Assembly (NCBI GenBank): GCA_038229695.1
Contig: JBBROE010000004.1
Coordinates: forward strand, 14,157 to 78,156
Direction of reading: 5' to 3'
DNA from: JACMLD01 sp038229695
GTDB lineage: Bacteria > Bacteroidota > Bacteroidia > Chitinophagales > Chitinophagaceae
Length of the DNA stretch: 64,000 nucleotides
The position numbers and the translations under genes are program-made. Within the stretch, counting starts at the first letter, position 1. The number at the start of each line of letters is the position of its first letter. Below are positions 45,349 to 54,680 of the stretch, piece after piece. Below the pieces are notes generated by a model. It was not told the DNA's origin, did no database searches, and saw nothing but the letters and a program-made list of their open reading frames with translations.

Positions 45349-46368
45349 TTACTGGTATACCCGAACATAATCCACTTCCATCTGGGCCTGGGTGAACGCA
45401 GGGTCTACCGACCCGCCGAAATTACCCCCCAGCGCCATATTCAGGATAAGGAAAAAATTCTTGTTAAAGGGCATGCTGCTGGTATTGGTCGTAGAAAAAA
45501 ACACGACGCCATCAACAGAAAACCGCAGTACCGAAGAGGTCCACTCCAGCCCGTACACATGAAAATCAGTGGTAGCCGTACCAATTGTGGTATTGCCTCC
45601 TACCCCGTTTGCCCCGGAGTGATTCGGGTAATGGATGGTACCAAAGATCTTGTTGAGCTGGTTGGCTACATGCTCCATGATGTCAATCTCACCGCAGGCA
45701 GGCCAGGGATTGCTGTCAATATTACTGCCCAGCATCCAGATTGCGGGCCAGGTACCTTTGTCGGCGGGCAGTTTGGCCCGCACCAGTACTTTTCCGAACG
45801 CAAAGGAAAATTTGTCTTTCGTGAGTATACGGGCGGAGGTATAGGCGTTGCCGCCGTAGGTTTCTTTTTTCGCAATTATTTTAAGCGTGCCATTGGAAAT
45901 GATGACGTTGTCGGGCCTGGACGTGTAATATTCCAACTCATTGTTGCCCCATCCGCCGCCGCCGGTATCGTAGCCCCATTTTGATGACGGAGGCGCACCA
46001 TCTGTATTGAACTCTTCAGACCATACCAGCGACAATTTTACGCCGACATCCACCTGGGCTGATTTTGCAAGCGTTTGGCCTCCTGCACTCTTGGCCACCA
46101 CGTTTACGGTATAAGTTCCGGTGGAGGGATACTTATAACTCAGGATACCGGACGGTACGGTTTTATAATCGCCGTTCCCTAGATCAAACTCGTAGCTCAC
46201 AGCATTGGTAGCCGCCGCCGTAAAATTGACGGTGCCCGTGCTGTCAGCCGCCACCACTACCGACAGCGTCAGGTTAGTCGGTGCTGTCGCCGCGGGCGTA
46301 CTGCTGCTTTTACTGCAGGAACCCAGAATAACACTTACCATTGCAAATGCCAGGATGATTCTTTTCAT
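45349..46368 (-). CDS. PKD-like/GH16 glycoside hydrolase lipoprotein
   Basis: A 339-residue lipoprotein from ATG at 46368 (lipobox LGSC, Cys18; a longer frame from 46455 lacks a signal at its start). Residues ~30-110 form a PKD-like beta domain (AVSYEFDLGNGDYKTVPSG...YPSTGTYTVNVVAKSAGG). Residues ~115-339 are a GH16 jelly-roll with the catalytic motif GEIDIMEHV (Glu227, Asp229, Glu232), WPAIWMLGSN and FGTIHYPNH, close to the laminarinase subgroup. With the neighbouring GH16 gene it should degrade beta-glucan at the cell surface. Confidence 0.94.
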   Translation of the reverse strand: MKRIILAFAMVSVILGSCSKSSSTPAATAPTNLTLSVVVAADSTGTVNFTAAATNAVSYEFDLGNGDYKTVPSGILSYKYPSTGTYTVNVVAKSAGGQTLAKSAQVDVGVKLSLVWSEEFNTDGAPPSSKWGYDTGGGGWGNNELEYYTSRPDNVIISNGTLKIIAKKETYGGNAYTSARILTKDKFSFAFGKVLVRAKLPADKGTWPAIWMLGSNIDSNPWPACGEIDIMEHVANQLNKIFGTIHYPNHSGANGVGGNTTIGTATTDFHVYGLEWTSSVLRFSVDGVVFFSTTNTSSMPFNKNFFLILNMALGGNFGGSVDPAFTQAQMEVDYVRVYQ

Positions 46369-47115
46369 GTAATTCACTTTTAAAATCTGGTACCAGGAAT
46401 TTCCATCCGCACCAATATTCCCTAAAGATAACTGGGTTGTCGATATTGTAAGCATTTCAGGATTATTTGCGCCTGTCCCGTGTTAACGATACCATTCCCC
46501 GGCACCAGGAACTGTATCCGGGCAGCTTCAATACCGATGCAGTCCTCTGCACTGATCAGCCTATAATAGCCGCCAGCTGCACCAATGATAAACGTGGCGA
46601 TTTTGTTATCTACGTTCATAATGACATTTGCGTTTGCATCTTTGGAAAACGTCATCTGGTCATCACAAAAACAAGCCCACCTCGAGTTGGGAGATGCAGC
46701 GTGATAACCTGGACTGAAACGGTCTGCCGGCCCAACTCCTAAATGACCCGGTACGTCGCTGGCACAGATCCAAACTTTGGCCCTTCCCTCCGTCAGATCT
46801 GCCACAATAAAACGCGGCATGGGGATTTCCTGCTGATTTTTCAAAGAACAGTTTCCAGCGCTAAAGCCCCCAGCCTGAAACGCTTTAAATAATTGCGTAT
46901 GAACCTTTCCAGCAAAGAAGCCGCCCACCGCATGACTATTTCCGTATGCGGCGTGGATATCAGCCGCTACGGCCTCACCAGGAAACTGCAGCTTGTCACT
47001 GAAACAAACCTGTTCCGGTTCCTGTTTGATCTTGAAAATGAAAAGAGCAAAGACCGGACTGGGCAATCCTCCTGACGAGCCGGTTGGTATCGTTTCTATT
47101 TTCTACATTAGTGGC
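46369..47115. other. Poorly assigned region between GH16 and GNAT genes
   Basis: This 747-bp stretch lies between a minus-strand and a plus-strand gene. It contains one long minus-strand open frame (listed separately) and shorter plus-strand ones, none with family resemblance. The promoters of both flanking genes must lie here but were not resolved. Confidence 0.35.
46422..47066 (-). CDS. Hypothetical protein, unrecognised, possibly a remnant
   Basis: A 214-codon open frame with no family I recognise. It has no clear signal peptide or membrane helix; its composition is ordinary and slightly cysteine-containing (ICASDV, GNCSLK, WACFCDD, EDCIG). It ends 53 bp upstream of the GH16 lipoprotein start on the same strand, a spacing compatible with an operon. 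An internal ATG giving MPRFIVADLTEGRAKVWI is an alternative start. It may equally be a chance open frame, because the spacing between the flanking divergent genes would otherwise be empty. Confidence 0.3.
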   Translation of the reverse strand: MPSPVFALFIFKIKQEPEQVCFSDKLQFPGEAVAADIHAAYGNSHAVGGFFAGKVHTQLFKAFQAGGFSAGNCSLKNQQEIPMPRFIVADLTEGRAKVWICASDVPGHLGVGPADRFSPGYHAASPNSRWACFCDDQMTFSKDANANVIMNVDNKIATFIIGAAGGYYRLISAEDCIGIEAARIQFLVPGNGIVNTGQAQIILKCLQYRQPSYL

Positions 47116-47574
47116 ATGATTACGCTGCACCGCGTCGCGGGAACCGATCCTGTTTTTCTTCAACTTACCACCTTACTTGACCAGGACCTGGCTTTGCGCG
47201 ACGGACCCGATCACGCATTTTATGCGCCGTTCAACGCTACCGCTGCTATCCGCCATGCCGTCGTGGCGAATGCTGACGGCGGCCCTGCCGGCTGTGGTGC
47301 ATTTAAGCCCTATGACGACCATACAGCAGAGATCAAACGCATGTACGTACTTCCGGATCAGCGAGGCAAGGGAATTGCCGCAATAGTTTTAAAGGAACTG
47401 GAGAACTGGTGCAGGGAACTGGGCTATACTGCGTGCCAGCTGGAAACCGGGAAGAACCAGCCAGAGGCCATCCGCTTATATCAAAAGACCAGCTACCGGC
47501 AAATCGACTGCTACGGTCAGTATAAAAATATCGCCAACAGTATCTGCTTTGCAAAATCGCTGGCACTGCAGTAA
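47116..47574 (+). CDS. GNAT family N-acetyltransferase
   Basis: A 152-residue protein from ATG at 47116 (MITLHRVAGTDP); a longer frame opens at 46993 without support. It has the GNAT core: an N-terminal strand-helix pair, the beta4 strand AEIKRMYVLPDQRGKGIAAIVLKELENW containing the acetyl-CoA pyrophosphate loop (Q-R-G-K-G-I-A, the Q/RxxGxG/A motif), and the motif-B-like CQLETGKNQPEAIRLYQKTSYRQI. It acetylates an unknown amine acceptor. It is followed by the esterase gene on the same strand after ~95 bp. Confidence 0.92.
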   Translation: MITLHRVAGTDPVFLQLTTLLDQDLALRDGPDHAFYAPFNATAAIRHAVVANADGGPAGCGAFKPYDDHTAEIKRMYVLPDQRGKGIAAIVLKELENWCRELGYTACQLETGKNQPEAIRLYQKTSYRQIDCYGQYKNIANSICFAKSLALQ

Positions 47575-47668
47575 TTATTCATAAGCGGTTTTGGCCAAAG
47601 TATTTTTTCCTTTATCCATTAAACCAGTACTTTTAAAGGCCCGTTCATTTCATCCTGATACATGCTAT

Positions 47669-49300
47669 ATGAAGAAACAAGTCCTGCTTTACGTCCTTTC
47701 GCTTGCTCTGTTGTTGAATTGCGATGCCCAGCTGTCTAACAGTAATGCCGCGCCCCGGGCTCAGGTCGCCAATGGCATCCTGGAAGGACTCAGCGAGTCC
47801 GGCATCGCCACGTTCAAGGGGATCCCGTTCGGTGCCCCGCCAGTCGGCGAGCTGCGCTGGAAAGAGCCGCAACCGGTGAAAAACTGGACCGGTGTCCGTA
47901 AAGCGGATAAGTTTGGTCCGCGGGCCATGCAGCTGCCCATCTTCGGAGATATGAATTTCCGGTCAGATGGCGTAAGTGAGGATTGCCTGTATCTTAATGT
48001 TTGGACGCCGGCCAGGCAGGCTAATGAAAAACTGCCGGTGCTGGTATATTTTTATGGGGGCGGTTTCATCGCCGGCGACGGCTCAGAACCGCGTTACGAC
48101 GGCGAAAGCCTATCCCGCCGGGGCATCGTTTCGGTAACCGTCAACTATCGCCTGGGTGTATTCGGATTCATGGCACACCCGGAACTCAGTAAAGAATCGC
48201 CCCATCACGCATCAGGCAATTACGGCCTGCTTGACCAGAGTGCCGCCATCAAATGGGTAAAACAAAATATAGCGGCCTTTGGTGGCGACCCGAATAAGAT
48301 TACGATCGCCGGAGAGTCAGCGGGTTCATTTTCAGTCAGTGCCCAGATGGCCTCCCCCCTAAGCAGGGATTTGATCGCAGGCGCCATCGGAGAAAGTGGT
48401 TCACTGCTGGCAAAAGGCGGTACCGTTCCGCTCAGCAAAGGCGAAGAACAGGGAGAAGCATTTGCCAAATCTTTGGGTGCCGGCTCACTGGCAGCACTGC
48501 GCGCTATGACGGCCCAGGATCTGCTGAATGCCACTTCAAAACCAGGCAACGGCCGTTTCCCCGTGACCGTCGATGGCTATTTCTTTCCTGAATCACCGTC
48601 AAAAATATATGCAGCCGGAAAAGAAGCCCATGTGCCCCTGCTGGTAGGCTGGAATTCTATGGAAGGTGGCGGACCTGGATCAATAACGGGAAATAACCCC
48701 ACTAAAGACAATTATTCGGCAGCCGTGCAAAAGCTCTATGGTAAAGATGCGGAGGAAGCGTTGAAGGTTTATGCGGCGGCCTCCGACGCGGACGTAGAGC
48801 AGGTGGCTACAGACATGGCAGGTGATCGCTTCATCGGCTATAGTACCTGGAAATGGTTTGATATGCAGACAAAAACAGGTCAGCGACCCGTATTCCGCTA
48901 CCTGTATGAAAGACCAAGGCCTGCCATGCGCGCGGAGATGGGCAACGCAACCGCCGGGCTTGCGGGTGGTATCATCAGGAACAATGACAGCACTGTAAAA
49001 AAGGCTCCACCGGCAAGAGGCGCGGTTCACTCCGCAGAAATAGAATATGCCCTGGGCAACCTGCCGACCAACAGGGTGTACGACTGGCAGCCGGAAGACT
49101 ACATGGTGTCTCAAATCATGCAACTATTTTTCGCCAACTTTATAAAAACAGGCAACCCCAACGGACCCGGGGTTCCCAACTGGCCCGCTGCAACCGCCGG
49201 CAAACCATCCCCGGTTATGCAAATCAATGCCAGCTCAGGGACAGTCATAGAAACAACAAGACCACGTTACGAATTCATGGACAAGGTGAATAACCAGTAA
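47669..49300 (+). CDS. Secreted type-B carboxylesterase
   Basis: A 543-residue alpha/beta hydrolase from ATG at 47669, giving a lipoprotein-like or Sec signal (LLLNCDAQ). Family signatures are EDCLYLNVW (near residue 104), the oxyanion loop VYFYGGGF, the nucleophile elbow GESAGS (Ser217), the acid region WNSMEGG, and the catalytic His in GAVHSAEIEYALG. It hydrolyses carboxylic esters outside the cytoplasm, possibly acetyl or feruloyl groups on polysaccharides, which would suit the nearby GH16 enzymes; the link is inference. Confidence 0.92.
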   Translation: MKKQVLLYVLSLALLLNCDAQLSNSNAAPRAQVANGILEGLSESGIATFKGIPFGAPPVGELRWKEPQPVKNWTGVRKADKFGPRAMQLPIFGDMNFRSDGVSEDCLYLNVWTPARQANEKLPVLVYFYGGGFIAGDGSEPRYDGESLSRRGIVSVTVNYRLGVFGFMAHPELSKESPHHASGNYGLLDQSAAIKWVKQNIAAFGGDPNKITIAGESAGSFSVSAQMASPLSRDLIAGAIGESGSLLAKGGTVPLSKGEEQGEAFAKSLGAGSLAALRAMTAQDLLNATSKPGNGRFPVTVDGYFFPESPSKIYAAGKEAHVPLLVGWNSMEGGGPGSITGNNPTKDNYSAAVQKLYGKDAEEALKVYAAASDADVEQVATDMAGDRFIGYSTWKWFDMQTKTGQRPVFRYLYERPRPAMRAEMGNATAGLAGGIIRNNDSTVKKAPPARGAVHSAEIEYALGNLPTNRVYDWQPEDYMVSQIMQLFFANFIKTGNPNGPGVPNWPAATAGKPSPVMQINASSGTVIETTRPRYEFMDKVNNQ

Positions 49301-49340
49301 AACGAAGGAGCCATATCTGCAGTGTCTTAGCAATGTTGGC

Positions 49341-50129
49341 TTACAGACCGGAATAGTAATCATAGCCTTCTTCTGCCCAGTAGTCGGGCGGACGGCTGTC
49401 GCTAAAATTTATGGTGGCAATCTGCTTGATATTTTTGATACCGTATTTAACGGGTATGATCAACCGCAGAGGCTGGCCATGGTCGGGGGGCAGTAGCTGG
49501 TTATTGACTTCATACGCCAGGATCGTCTGCGGATGCATGGCGCCAGGCATTTCGATACCCACATAATAACCCCGGCTCGCTGTCGCCATCCCCACATATT
49601 TCATCGCAGTTTCTGCTTCCAGGCCATAATGCCGGACGAAGTCGCTGAAACGGACGCCACCCCACCACGAAATCTGGTCCCACCCCTCGACACATTTAAA
49701 ATCGAATACTATCTCCGTCTTCGGAAGTGACCGCAACTCATCCAGCGAAATATGCAGCGATGACCCGTCTTTCTTTTTCACCTCCAGCCGGTAAGCAGCG
49801 CGATTCAGCGCGGCATTGGTCATGCCGATATGACTGTTGACCCGCACATTCCTGGCCGCTTTCGAAGTGGGATAGGTAGGCACCAGGTGATTGTTGCTAA
49901 AGGTATTCCGTAAAATCAATTCGTTTTGGTTAAGCGCTTTTCGCAAGGGCCGCCTTGCGCCGGCAGTTACACCCGCCACTTCATCGGGGGATTTATATAA
50001 CCAGCGCCAGGCCATATATCCGAGCGCATTGAGCCCCAGAAATCCCGTGAATGCAATGAAGTTCCTGCGCCGCAAATTTTTCGTGGTCACCAGCGTAGTC
50101 GCATCGCTCAGTTTAAACGGGTTCTTCAT
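49341..50129 (-). CDS. Sulfite-oxidase-fold molybdopterin oxidoreductase (YedY/MsrP-like)
   Basis: A 262-residue protein with a twin-arginine signal (LRRRNFIAFTGFLG) and a sulfite oxidase-fold domain. The molybdenum-ligating cysteine is in FDFKCVEGWDQISWWGG (Cys146), with MPGAMHPQTILAYEVNNQLLPPDHG and PLRLIIPVKYG following as in the family. It lacks a heme or dimerisation domain. The gene overlaps the membrane cytochrome b gene by 17 bp, so it should receive electrons through that subunit. MsrP reduces methionine sulfoxide, but the substrate of this one is not decided. Confidence 0.9.
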   Translation of the reverse strand: MKNPFKLSDATTLVTTKNLRRRNFIAFTGFLGLNALGYMAWRWLYKSPDEVAGVTAGARRPLRKALNQNELILRNTFSNNHLVPTYPTSKAARNVRVNSHIGMTNAALNRAAYRLEVKKKDGSSLHISLDELRSLPKTEIVFDFKCVEGWDQISWWGGVRFSDFVRHYGLEAETAMKYVGMATASRGYYVGIEMPGAMHPQTILAYEVNNQLLPPDHGQPLRLIIPVKYGIKNIKQIATINFSDSRPPDYWAEEGYDYYSGL

Positions 50130-50817
50130 CTGTCGTGATTTCTATAGGTTCAACCGGTTTATACGGGACGGTTTCATACCCTGATACTACTGACCTGAAA
50201 TTATTCCAGCCTGCCAGTATTACCTGGATGATGTGGATGAGAAAGAACAGCACGTACCCAATCGTCAGTATAAAATGGATAACCCGCGCGGTGTGGTATC
50301 CCCCGAACAGCGTGGTGATCCAGGCAAACTGTACCGGTTTATAGATCGCCAGCCCGGTCAGCAATGAGCCCATACCCATTACCAGGATACTGGTGTAGGC
50401 GATACGTTGGGCAGCATTGTATTTATCCTGGGGCGGCAGCATCTTACTGATATGCAAATCATGCAGCAGCACCTGCCAGGCCTCACGAAATGAATGGCGA
50501 TTGGGAAGCAACTGCCGCCATTCGCCGGATATAGCGGTATAGCCAACATACAATATACCATTGATGAGAAAAAACCACATGAAAAAGAAATGGAAAGCCA
50601 TGCCCTCCGCAAGGCGTTGGGGAATGTTCAGCGCCGTATAAAACCCTTTTGGAAAAAACCGGAAAAAAGTATGGCCGGCAACGGTAATTGAATATTCGTC
50701 GTCAGCCCAGTAGATCAGCAGCCCGCTCCAAATCATGAGGGTCAGCACCGGAAAATTAATCCAGTGTGTCCACCGAATCGCCAGGGGATGCTTTTCTTTT
50801 ATCGCTTTCATTTCCAT
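50113..50817 (-). CDS. Membrane cytochrome b subunit for the molybdoenzyme
   Basis: A ~234-residue protein with four or more hydrophobic helices of the cytochrome b561/thiosulfate-reductase-type membrane family, starting KHPLAIRWTHWINFPVLTLMIWSG (heme-ligand His region) and ending with the helix FILTIGYVLFFLIHIIQVILAGW containing another candidate His ligand. ATG at 50817 or 50811 is the probable start (an upstream TTG at 50826 is less likely). Its 3' end overlaps the molybdoenzyme gene, as in oxidoreductase/cytochrome operons. It should pass quinol electrons to the periplasmic molybdoprotein. Confidence 0.88.
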   Translation of the reverse strand: MEMKAIKEKHPLAIRWTHWINFPVLTLMIWSGLLIYWADDEYSITVAGHTFFRFFPKGFYTALNIPQRLAEGMAFHFFFMWFFLINGILYVGYTAISGEWRQLLPNRHSFREAWQVLLHDLHISKMLPPQDKYNAAQRIAYTSILVMGMGSLLTGLAIYKPVQFAWITTLFGGYHTARVIHFILTIGYVLFFLIHIIQVILAGWNNFRSVVSGYETVPYKPVEPIEITTDEEPV

Positions 50818-50956
50818 ATACAGCAATTGTACCCGGCTAATATATAACGATTTTCCCGCTTCACCTTTTTCGGTTCAGCAAGGAAGTATAAAGATCGGGC
50901 AGCACTTTCACAGGTCCGGTCGGCCAGCCGACAATCCCCGCGAAAACGCAATACCT

Positions 50957-50986
50957 AAAAAAGAAAGCCTCCCGGGAACGGGAGGC
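50957..50986 (-). terminator. Intrinsic terminator of the HtrA gene
   Basis: GCCTCCCG (50967-50974) pairs with CGGGAGGC (50979-50986) across a GGAA loop. On the minus strand the stem is followed immediately by TTTCTTTTTT. It lies about 26 bp after the HtrA stop codon, and is the clearest rho-independent terminator in the window. Confidence 0.93.
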
Positions 50987-51011
50987 CTTCGCTAAGAAAC
51001 AAAACAAAGGA

Positions 51012-52508
51012 CTATTTTTTAAAGTCGTTGATCCCATAATAGTACACTTCCCTGCTGCCGGGATAAATACCCTGGATTTGAAAATTGCCTGACTGGCTGG
51101 CAAAAGCCGACTTCAGTTCATCCACGTTGCGCACCGGCTGATCACCCACCTTAGTGATGATAAAACCGGCTTTCATATTTGTCTGGCTGCTGAAGATGCC
51201 TTCATGTATCGCAGCAACCTGCACACCTCCGTCGATGCCCAGCTGATCGGCATCCCCTTTATCGAGCGTCGAAAAATCTGCCCCAAGCGAAGAGGAAGAA
51301 ACATTGGGCTGACCTGCCACCGCGCCCATCTTACTTTGCAGCGTGGCCGTGGTAGTTTGTTCAGTACCATTTCTCAGGAAAGTTATTTCCACTTTGTCAC
51401 CGGGTTTTTCGCGACCCACCTGTTCTGACAACTGGGAACTGGTTGCCACTGTGGCACCATTAATCTTGGTGATCGCATCCCCTTTGTGCAGGCCGGCTTC
51501 TGCAGCCGCACTGTTGGGACTCACATCGGCAATCCAAACGCCATTTACATCATCATTGATCCCGAGTTCTTTTTTCCTCGCGGGATCCAGGCCTTCGGGC
51601 GCCATGCTGATGCCCAGGTAGGCCCGCTGCACGGTACCATATTTTTTGATATCGCTGATTACCTTTTTCACCAGGTTGGAGGGAATGGAATAAGCGTATC
51701 CTGCATAAGAACCGGTCGGTGAGGCTATCGCTGCATTGATGCCGATGAGTTCGCCATTGGTATTGATCAACGCACCGCCGCTGCTGCCCGGGTTAACTGC
51801 GGCATCTGTTTGTATGAATGACTCGATGGGGGCAGCTGCTTTGTTATTGATACCGATGTTCCTTGACTTGGCACTGATAATCCCCTCGGTTACGGTCACA
51901 TCCAGGTTCAGCGGGTAACCAATGGCCAGCACCCACTGACCCAGCCGGGCATCATCTGAATTGCCCATTGCAATTACCGGGAGGTTTTCTCCGTCAATTT
52001 TAATCAGCGCGAGGTCCGTATTGGGATCAGTTCCAACTACTTTGGCTTTGTAGTCTTTGCGGTTATTCAGCGTTACCACGATGTCGGTGGCGTGATCTAC
52101 TACGTGGTTGTTGGTTACGATGTATCCGTCTGAACTAACAATTACGCCCGAACCGGATGCGCGCTGATCCTGTGACTGTGGCTGGGCACCGTTGTCACCG
52201 AAAAACCGGCGAAACATATCGTTCTGATCGCCGCCCATTCCCTGCTCCCCGGAGGTTTCCCGGATACGGGTAATCGTCTTGATGTGCACAACGGAGGGCA
52301 CGGCCGCCGTGGCGGCTTTTTCAAAATCCACCGGCGTCATGGAAATATTGCCACCCGTATAGGAGGTACGGGTAACGCCGGCTATCCGATCACTTTGGTT
52401 GAAAATGCTGGTATCGCCGGGGTGAGCGTTGTGCGCGAACAACGCAGCGCTTCCGACAACAAGACTGGCAGTAACGGCCAGCGCGGTTAATCTTAATGTC
52501 TTTGTCAT
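51012..52508 (-). CDS. HtrA/DegP-like serine protease
   Basis: A 498-residue exported protease with a signal sequence (MTKTLRLTALAVTASLVVGSAALFA), a trypsin-like domain and two PDZ domains. The triad is His135 in VTNNHVVDH, Asp165 in PNTDLALIK and Ser243 in NPGSSGGALI. The first PDZ region begins near GISMAPEGLDP and the second at about residue 400 (ADQLGIDGGVQVAAIHEG). It degrades or refolds misfolded envelope proteins. It stands as a single gene with its own terminator, next to the two-component genes, which could belong to the same envelope stress response; that connection is inference. Confidence 0.96.
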   Translation of the reverse strand: MTKTLRLTALAVTASLVVGSAALFAHNAHPGDTSIFNQSDRIAGVTRTSYTGGNISMTPVDFEKAATAAVPSVVHIKTITRIRETSGEQGMGGDQNDMFRRFFGDNGAQPQSQDQRASGSGVIVSSDGYIVTNNHVVDHATDIVVTLNNRKDYKAKVVGTDPNTDLALIKIDGENLPVIAMGNSDDARLGQWVLAIGYPLNLDVTVTEGIISAKSRNIGINNKAAAPIESFIQTDAAVNPGSSGGALINTNGELIGINAAIASPTGSYAGYAYSIPSNLVKKVISDIKKYGTVQRAYLGISMAPEGLDPARKKELGINDDVNGVWIADVSPNSAAAEAGLHKGDAITKINGATVATSSQLSEQVGREKPGDKVEITFLRNGTEQTTTATLQSKMGAVAGQPNVSSSSLGADFSTLDKGDADQLGIDGGVQVAAIHEGIFSSQTNMKAGFIITKVGDQPVRNVDELKSAFASQSGNFQIQGIYPGSREVYYYGINDFKK

Positions 52509-52676
52509 GTTTTATTTTTTTAGAATATAAATGTTGGATCCAATGCTGAAAAATTTCTGAATTTCAGGCAGTCGAGGGTGTTAAGAATTTGCTGGAGCAG
52601 CGCCCCGGCAATCCTTTAACCTCCTCTTCACAAAGCTTTAAGATAACCTTAGCAGGTGTGGCCTTTTGCGGCTCGG

Positions 52677-53942
52677 TCAGGGGAAGCTAATCCGAAAACT
52701 ATGGAGGGAATCGTGGTAGGCGTAATGAATTTCGAAATGATTCAGCCGGCAGATTTTCTGCACGATCTCGAGGCCGAGGCCGATACTGGATGCATCGCCG
52801 CTCTCCTTCTGGAAACGCCGGAACAGCTTGTCCTTTTCCAGCGGCATTTCCCTGCCGGTGTTCTGAATCTCCACATTATGTTCGGACACGGTTACAAGAA
52901 TACGGCCGCCAGGGTGGTTATGACGGATAGCGTTGGAGAGCAGGTTGCCCAGCAGGATCTCCAGCAGGGTCTTGTTCATATAAATGAGCAGATCTTCTGC
53001 GCGGTTAATGGTTACCGTTATTGCCTCCCTTTCTACCTGGAATGCATACTGCTCCAGCAGCTTGTCGAGCATCTGGCTGACCGAAAGCGTTTCTTTTTCG
53101 AGAAACTGGTTATTTTCTATCCGCGTGAGCAGGATGAGTATCTTATTCAGCCGGCTCATGCGTTTACTGGCTGTCGCCAGATCCGTAATCAGCTGTGTCT
53201 GTTCTTCATTCAGGGGACGGGTCTGCATCAGCAATTCAAGCTTCGACTGGAAAACAGCCAGCGGACTCTGCATCTCGTGAGATGCATTTTCTGCAAATTC
53301 TTTTTGGGCGTTGAAGGCCTGCCGGTCGCGCTGGGTCAGACCTGCGATGGCCTGGTTAAGGTCATTGAATTCCTTAACAGGTGCTACAGGAAGGGTTAAT
53401 AAATCCGGCTGATCCACCCGGTACCCGCCAAGGCGTTCCAGCGTGAGATAAAAAGGCCGCCATATTTTACGGCTCAGCGTGTTATTGATCAGCAGCAGGC
53501 CTGCCAGTAACACAAATAAAAGTCCGGACAATACCCACACAATCCTTTTAATGAGCGCCATTTTATCAGCCATCGAGGTGTTGATCTCGAGGCTGTACCA
53601 CACCTGGTTGATCACAAAATGAGAAGAGAAAGCTCTTCCGGGCACCCGCTCCCCCGGCTGCGTACCTGTAACCGCTATGCTATAGAGGGAGTCTTCGCCC
53701 GAGGCAGCAGGAATGCGGCGGTAAATGATACTGTAATCCGAATAATCCATCGTTCCATTTTCTCTCCCGGCCGCGGCATCGAGCAGCCGTGGCATGATGC
53801 GGGTTTTAACCGAGCGGAGCTTCTCATCGGCATTGCTGACCACCACGGAACGCAGCGCGATATAAAATAAGGGAACGGCTGCTCCAAAGAGAAGGGCAGC
53901 AAAAATAAAGTAATAAACGATAGTTTTTTTAAGCAGCTTCAT
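52677..53942 (-). CDS. Membrane sensor histidine kinase
   Basis: A 421-residue kinase with an N-terminal membrane helix (YFIFAALLFGAAVPLFYIAL), a periplasmic domain of ~100 residues, a second helix near 130-155 (IVWVLSGLLFVLLAGLLLI), a linker, the phosphoacceptor ENASHEMQSPL (His222) and the ATPase boxes NLLSNAIRHNHPGG and GLGLEIV. The H-box reads HEMQSPL in place of the usual HExRTPL. The start overlaps the stop of the response regulator gene (ATGA), so regulator and kinase are coupled. The signal is unknown. Confidence 0.94.
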   Translation of the reverse strand: MKLLKKTIVYYFIFAALLFGAAVPLFYIALRSVVVSNADEKLRSVKTRIMPRLLDAAAGRENGTMDYSDYSIIYRRIPAASGEDSLYSIAVTGTQPGERVPGRAFSSHFVINQVWYSLEINTSMADKMALIKRIVWVLSGLLFVLLAGLLLINNTLSRKIWRPFYLTLERLGGYRVDQPDLLTLPVAPVKEFNDLNQAIAGLTQRDRQAFNAQKEFAENASHEMQSPLAVFQSKLELLMQTRPLNEEQTQLITDLATASKRMSRLNKILILLTRIENNQFLEKETLSVSQMLDKLLEQYAFQVEREAITVTINRAEDLLIYMNKTLLEILLGNLLSNAIRHNHPGGRILVTVSEHNVEIQNTGREMPLEKDKLFRRFQKESGDASSIGLGLEIVQKICRLNHFEIHYAYHDSLHSFRISFP

Positions 53943-54616
53943 GGCAATTCGAACTTATAACCCATCCCATAAATAGCTTTGATGTAATCCTGTGCGCCGG
54001 CTGCAGAGAGCTTACGCTTCAGGTTTTTTACATGCGCATATAAAAAGTCGAAGTTATTGAAGATTTCTGCCTCTTCACCGGATATGTGTTCGGCAATGGC
54101 GTTCTTTGAAATTACCTTGTTTTTGTTACTGGCAAGATAAAGCAGCAGGTCATATTCAGTGCGGGTGAGATCGACGGGTTGCCGGTTTACCGTCACAATT
54201 TTCGCACGGGTATCGAAGATGAATTCGTTAAGGGCAAAGGTGCTGCTGCCATCAAATTTACGGCGCCTTATAACGGCGGCAATACGTGCACTGAGTTCAG
54301 GAAGGTGGAAAGGTTTTGGGAGGTAGTCATCGGCACCAAGGTTGAGGCCGTTTATCCGGTCGTCGATAGAATCCTTTGCAGAAATGATAATTACGCCGTC
54401 AGTCTTACTGTTTTTTTTGAGTTCGCCTAAGACCTGCAGGCCATTGCCGCCGGGGAGAGAAATATCAAGCAGGATGCAATCGTACCTGTAGTGTTCCGTT
54501 TTCTCCATGGCTGTATTAAAACTATCTGCCGTTTCACAGAGATAGTTTTCCGCCTCCAGGTAGGTAGTGATGCTCCTGCTTAACTCCGGTTCATCTTCTA
54601 TAATCAGGATTTTCAT
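53939..54616 (-). CDS. OmpR-family response regulator
   Basis: A 225-residue protein from ATG at 54616 (MKILIIEDEPELSRSI; a longer frame from 54739 is not supported). The receiver has the acidic pair ED at 7-8, phosphoacceptor Asp51 in LLDISLPGGNG, and the conserved Lys in ISAKDS. The C-terminal winged helix (residues ~130-225) includes VDLTRTEYDLLLYLASNKNKVISKNAI and AHVKNLKRKLSAAGAQDYIKAIYGMGYKFE. It is co-translated with its kinase and follows the SET-domain gene by 64 bp. Confidence 0.95.
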   Translation of the reverse strand: MKILIIEDEPELSRSITTYLEAENYLCETADSFNTAMEKTEHYRYDCILLDISLPGGNGLQVLGELKKNSKTDGVIIISAKDSIDDRINGLNLGADDYLPKPFHLPELSARIAAVIRRRKFDGSSTFALNEFIFDTRAKIVTVNRQPVDLTRTEYDLLLYLASNKNKVISKNAIAEHISGEEAEIFNNFDFLYAHVKNLKRKLSAAGAQDYIKAIYGMGYKFELP

Positions 54617-54680
54617 CGGCAATAAATTGAGCGCAGCCGGAAATAGCGGTCGAACGGAAAAGCAGCCGGGCAGCCTATTC

